Of a stretch of DNA of 7,243 nt, positions 5,886-7,243 are shown one piece after another. The DNA comes from Chitinophagaceae bacterium UBA2791 (GTDB taxonomy: Bacteria > Bacteroidota > Bacteroidia > Chitinophagales > Chitinophagaceae). Position numbers and translations under genes: made by a program. The stretch is from NCBI GenBank assembly GCA_002352105.1, contig DEHV01000075.1:1-7243 (forward strand), given 5' to 3'. Every line of letters starts with the position of its first letter. The first letter of the stretch is position 1. The notes under the pieces were generated by a model. It saw only the letters and a list, made by a program, of their open reading frames with translations, did no database searches and was not told the origin of the DNA.

Positions 5886-7073
5886 TTATGCGCTTTTTTT
5901 CCTTCCGGCTTTCTCCCATACCACGGGTTGCGCCTTTTTCAGGAATCGCGCGAACCCTGCAAAAACGCAGTAGTTCATCATAACAAAATAGAAAGGGACA
6001 TAAAATCCCTTAAAGCGGTACTGGTGATGAGCGCAATACCATCCGGCGAGCGCTAAGGCATACAAGGCAAGCTGTGCGAAAAGCGCTAACGCGTAGATAT
6101 CCCCATATCCATACAATGCAAAAGAAAGGGGAAGTAACAACAACAAGGCCAGGGGGCAGAGGGTCCAGCGCAATACCCGGTGCGAAATGAACTGAAAGGA
6201 CAGGACGGGGTAGGCGAAAACATTAAATAGCTTTTTCAGCATGCCCATTGCCTGGAAGCCGCCCGCCGAGATCCTGGTCTTGCGTTCCATCTCCTCTTTC
6301 ACAGACAGCGAAGCGGTTTCCCGGGAATACGCTTCTGGCTCGTAGGCTACGCGATATCCGTCAATACAGAGGTAGAGGGACTGGACAAAGTCTTCTATGA
6401 TCGTGTGTTCGGGAAGCTTTTTATACAAATCCTTTCTTATGGAAAACAATTCGCCTGCCGCGCCAATGGCGGAATACAATTGCGCATCTAATTTTTTGAG
6501 CGCGGATTCATACCGCCAATACAGGCCTTCGCCCCGGGAGACCGAACCGGCGGCGGGGTCGGAGAGTATTTTTTTTTCGCCGGCCACCCCCCCGGTTTTT
6601 TTGCAGGCGTAATGGCGGGTCATATTGATAATGCTGTCCGCATTCAGAAAAGCATTGGCGTCGCTAAATATAAGGCAGGGGTAAAGGGCATGGTCAACCG
6701 CTCTGTTCATAGCGGCCAGCTTGCCCTTTCTTTCGGGTTGGTGCAGCAGGCGTATCCGTGGATACCGAGAAATGATCGCCGGTGTGGCGTCTGTAGAACC
6801 GTCTGTAATAAAGATGTATTCTATCTGACCGGCAGGATAGTTCAGCTCAAAACAGTTTTTTATTTTTTCTTCAATGATGTCTTCTTCATTATAAGCGGCG
6901 ATAATAAGGCTTACGGGGAGGATGGGATTGTTCTCCCCGACCGGCCCGGCCGGCCGGCCGGGCCATAAATATTTGATTTTGACCAGGACCCATAATAGCA
7001 GGGGATAGCCTATATAGGTATACAAAACAATGAAAATACAGATCCGGAACAAAGCGTCAAAAGCCGATAACAT
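5886..7073 (-). CDS. Membrane-bound family 2 glycosyltransferase (RKxRI type)
   Basis: ATG at 7073 gives 395 residues; an in-frame TAA lies 9 bp upstream, fixing the start. An N-terminal membrane segment (about 8-33) is followed by a GT-A domain (about 52-270) and C-terminal hydrophobic segments near 304-322, 326-346 and 358-376. Motifs are SLIIAAYNEED (55-65), TDGSTDAT (90-97, nucleotide binding), SDAN (137-140, DxD equivalent), IIEDF with Glu227-Asp228 (probable general base) and RKTRIS (264-269), which takes the place of Q-x-x-R-W in this GT2 subgroup. FQFISHRVLRW at 293-303 is also typical of that group. It probably elongates a lipid-linked exopolysaccharide or capsule unit from the cytosolic face; sugar and linkage are unknown. 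The coding sequence holds a cluster of homopolymer runs at 6569-6602 and a GC palindrome at 6943-6964. It is separated by 408 bp from the next gene and is probably its own unit. Confidence 0.9.
   Translation of the reverse strand: MLSAFDALFRICIFIVLYTYIGYPLLLWVLVKIKYLWPGRPAGPVGENNPILPVSLIIAAYNEEDIIEEKIKNCFELNYPAGQIEYIFITDGSTDATPAIISRYPRIRLLHQPERKGKLAAMNRAVDHALYPCLIFSDANAFLNADSIINMTRHYACKKTGGVAGEKKILSDPAAGSVSRGEGLYWRYESALKKLDAQLYSAIGAAGELFSIRKDLYKKLPEHTIIEDFVQSLYLCIDGYRVAYEPEAYSRETASLSVKEEMERKTRISAGGFQAMGMLKKLFNVFAYPVLSFQFISHRVLRWTLCPLALLLLLPLSFALYGYGDIYALALFAQLALYALALAGWYCAHHQYRFKGFYVPFYFVMMNYCVFAGFARFLKKAQPVVWEKAGRKKSA
6569..6602 (-). repeat. Cluster of three homopolymer tracts inside the GT gene
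   Basis: On the plus strand there are nine T (6569-6577), seven C (6587-6593) and seven T (6596-6602), read on the coding strand as A7, G7 and A9 within 34 bp. They encode residues about 159-169 (KKTGGVAGEKK). Slippage at any of them would truncate the enzyme before its Glu-Asp motif. No frameshift is present in this copy. Confidence 0.75.
6943..6964. repeat. 22-bp perfect GC-only palindrome within the GT gene
   Basis: The stretch is built from overlapping CCGG/GGCC units and is identical to its reverse complement over 22 bases. It encodes part of WPGRPAGP (about residues 37-44), the linker between the N-terminal membrane segment and the catalytic domain. It may be a by-product of Pro/Gly/Arg codons in a short repeated word. 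Confidence 0.7.
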
Positions 7074-7152
7074 AGCTGTTCTTTAAGGGGGTATCAAAGA
7101 CGGCATATCCCGCCAGCGCATGTAAGTTAGTCGTATATAACCTTTTATCCAT
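7057..7152 (-). CDS. Possible 31-residue leader ORF overlapping the GT start
   Basis: An ATG at 7152 opens a 31-codon frame ending in TGA at 7059-7057, overlapping the first 17 bases of the glycosyltransferase gene in another frame. The product begins MDKRLYTTNLHALAGYAV and resembles no family I recognise. The overlap would permit translational coupling. Length is within chance for this composition, so this is only a candidate. Confidence 0.15.
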   Translation of the reverse strand: MDKRLYTTNLHALAGYAVFDTPLKNSYVIGF

Positions 7153-7243
7153 GCAATACGGAATTTTGTCTGTTAACAGATCAGGAAACGAATAATATTT
7201 CCTAAATTATTTTAGATTCTGGTATTTATTATTAATTTTGATC
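7074..7243. promoter_or_regulatory. Upstream region of the first GT gene, with a 12-bp palindrome
   Basis: This 170-bp edge region precedes the glycosyltransferase ATG and should contain its promoter. The distal part (about 7190-7243) is very AT-rich. TCTGTTAACAGA at 7169-7180 is a perfect 12-bp palindrome and a possible operator about 96 bp before the start codon. No clear TTTG/TAnnTTTG pair was found, and no Shine-Dalgarno sequence is apparent, as is usual in Bacteroidota. Confidence 0.3.

Noticed and set aside
1..7243. Mobile elements, CRISPR arrays, tRNA or rRNA genes
   Set aside because: No transposase, terminal repeats, regularly spaced repeats or recognisable RNA-gene sequence was seen on either strand.

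Overview
This looks like a chromosomal polysaccharide-biosynthesis region from a member of the Bacteroidota, probably Chitinophagales or a related soil or water lineage. The grounds are glycosyltransferase (GT) sequence types, a secreted alpha/beta-hydrolase with K319L/PKD-like repeats, AT-rich gene leaders without clear Shine-Dalgarno sequences, and the general protein style. The taxonomic call is inference; no rRNA or marker gene is present. Every supported gene is on the minus strand, so transcription runs from high to low coordinates.

In transcription order: (1) 7073-5886 is a membrane-anchored family 2 glycosyltransferase (GT2). (2) 5885-5478 is a 408-bp gap without a convincing gene, holding a GC-rich hairpin just after the GT2 gene, a 63-nt nested inverted repeat and several dyads. 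(3) 5477-5070 is a stand-alone response-regulator receiver with all canonical residues. (4) 5018-3840 is a phosphoglycosyl transferase (bacterial sugar transferase family) with an N-terminal receiver-like domain, which keeps receiver spacing but has lost the phosphorylation chemistry. (5) A strong intrinsic terminator sits at 3781-3746. (6) 3634-2726 and 2713-1475 are two more GT2 enzymes, 12 bp apart and probably co-transcribed from their own promoter. (7) 1247 to the window edge is the 5' part of a secreted alpha/beta-hydrolase with PKD-like repeats, preceded by a perfect 10-bp-arm inverted repeat.

As a working model, the phosphoglycosyl transferase loads the first sugar phosphate onto undecaprenyl phosphate, and the GT2 enzymes extend the glycan at the inner membrane. 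The adjacent receiver, and the degenerate receiver fused to the initiating enzyme, suggest that the first committed step is under signalling control. The secreted hydrolase could act on the product or on an external polymer. No flippase, polymerase, export protein or histidine kinase is in the window, so the pathway is incomplete here.

The most interesting item is the canonical receiver next to a pseudo-receiver/sugar-transferase fusion. Substitutions fall exactly at the phospho-acceptor (Asp to Glu) and conserved Lys (Lys to Arg) positions, which suggests control of glycan initiation by receiver-receiver interaction. Three genes (3634, 5018 and 5477) are best started at ATG codons a little inside the longest open frames, which begin with TTG.
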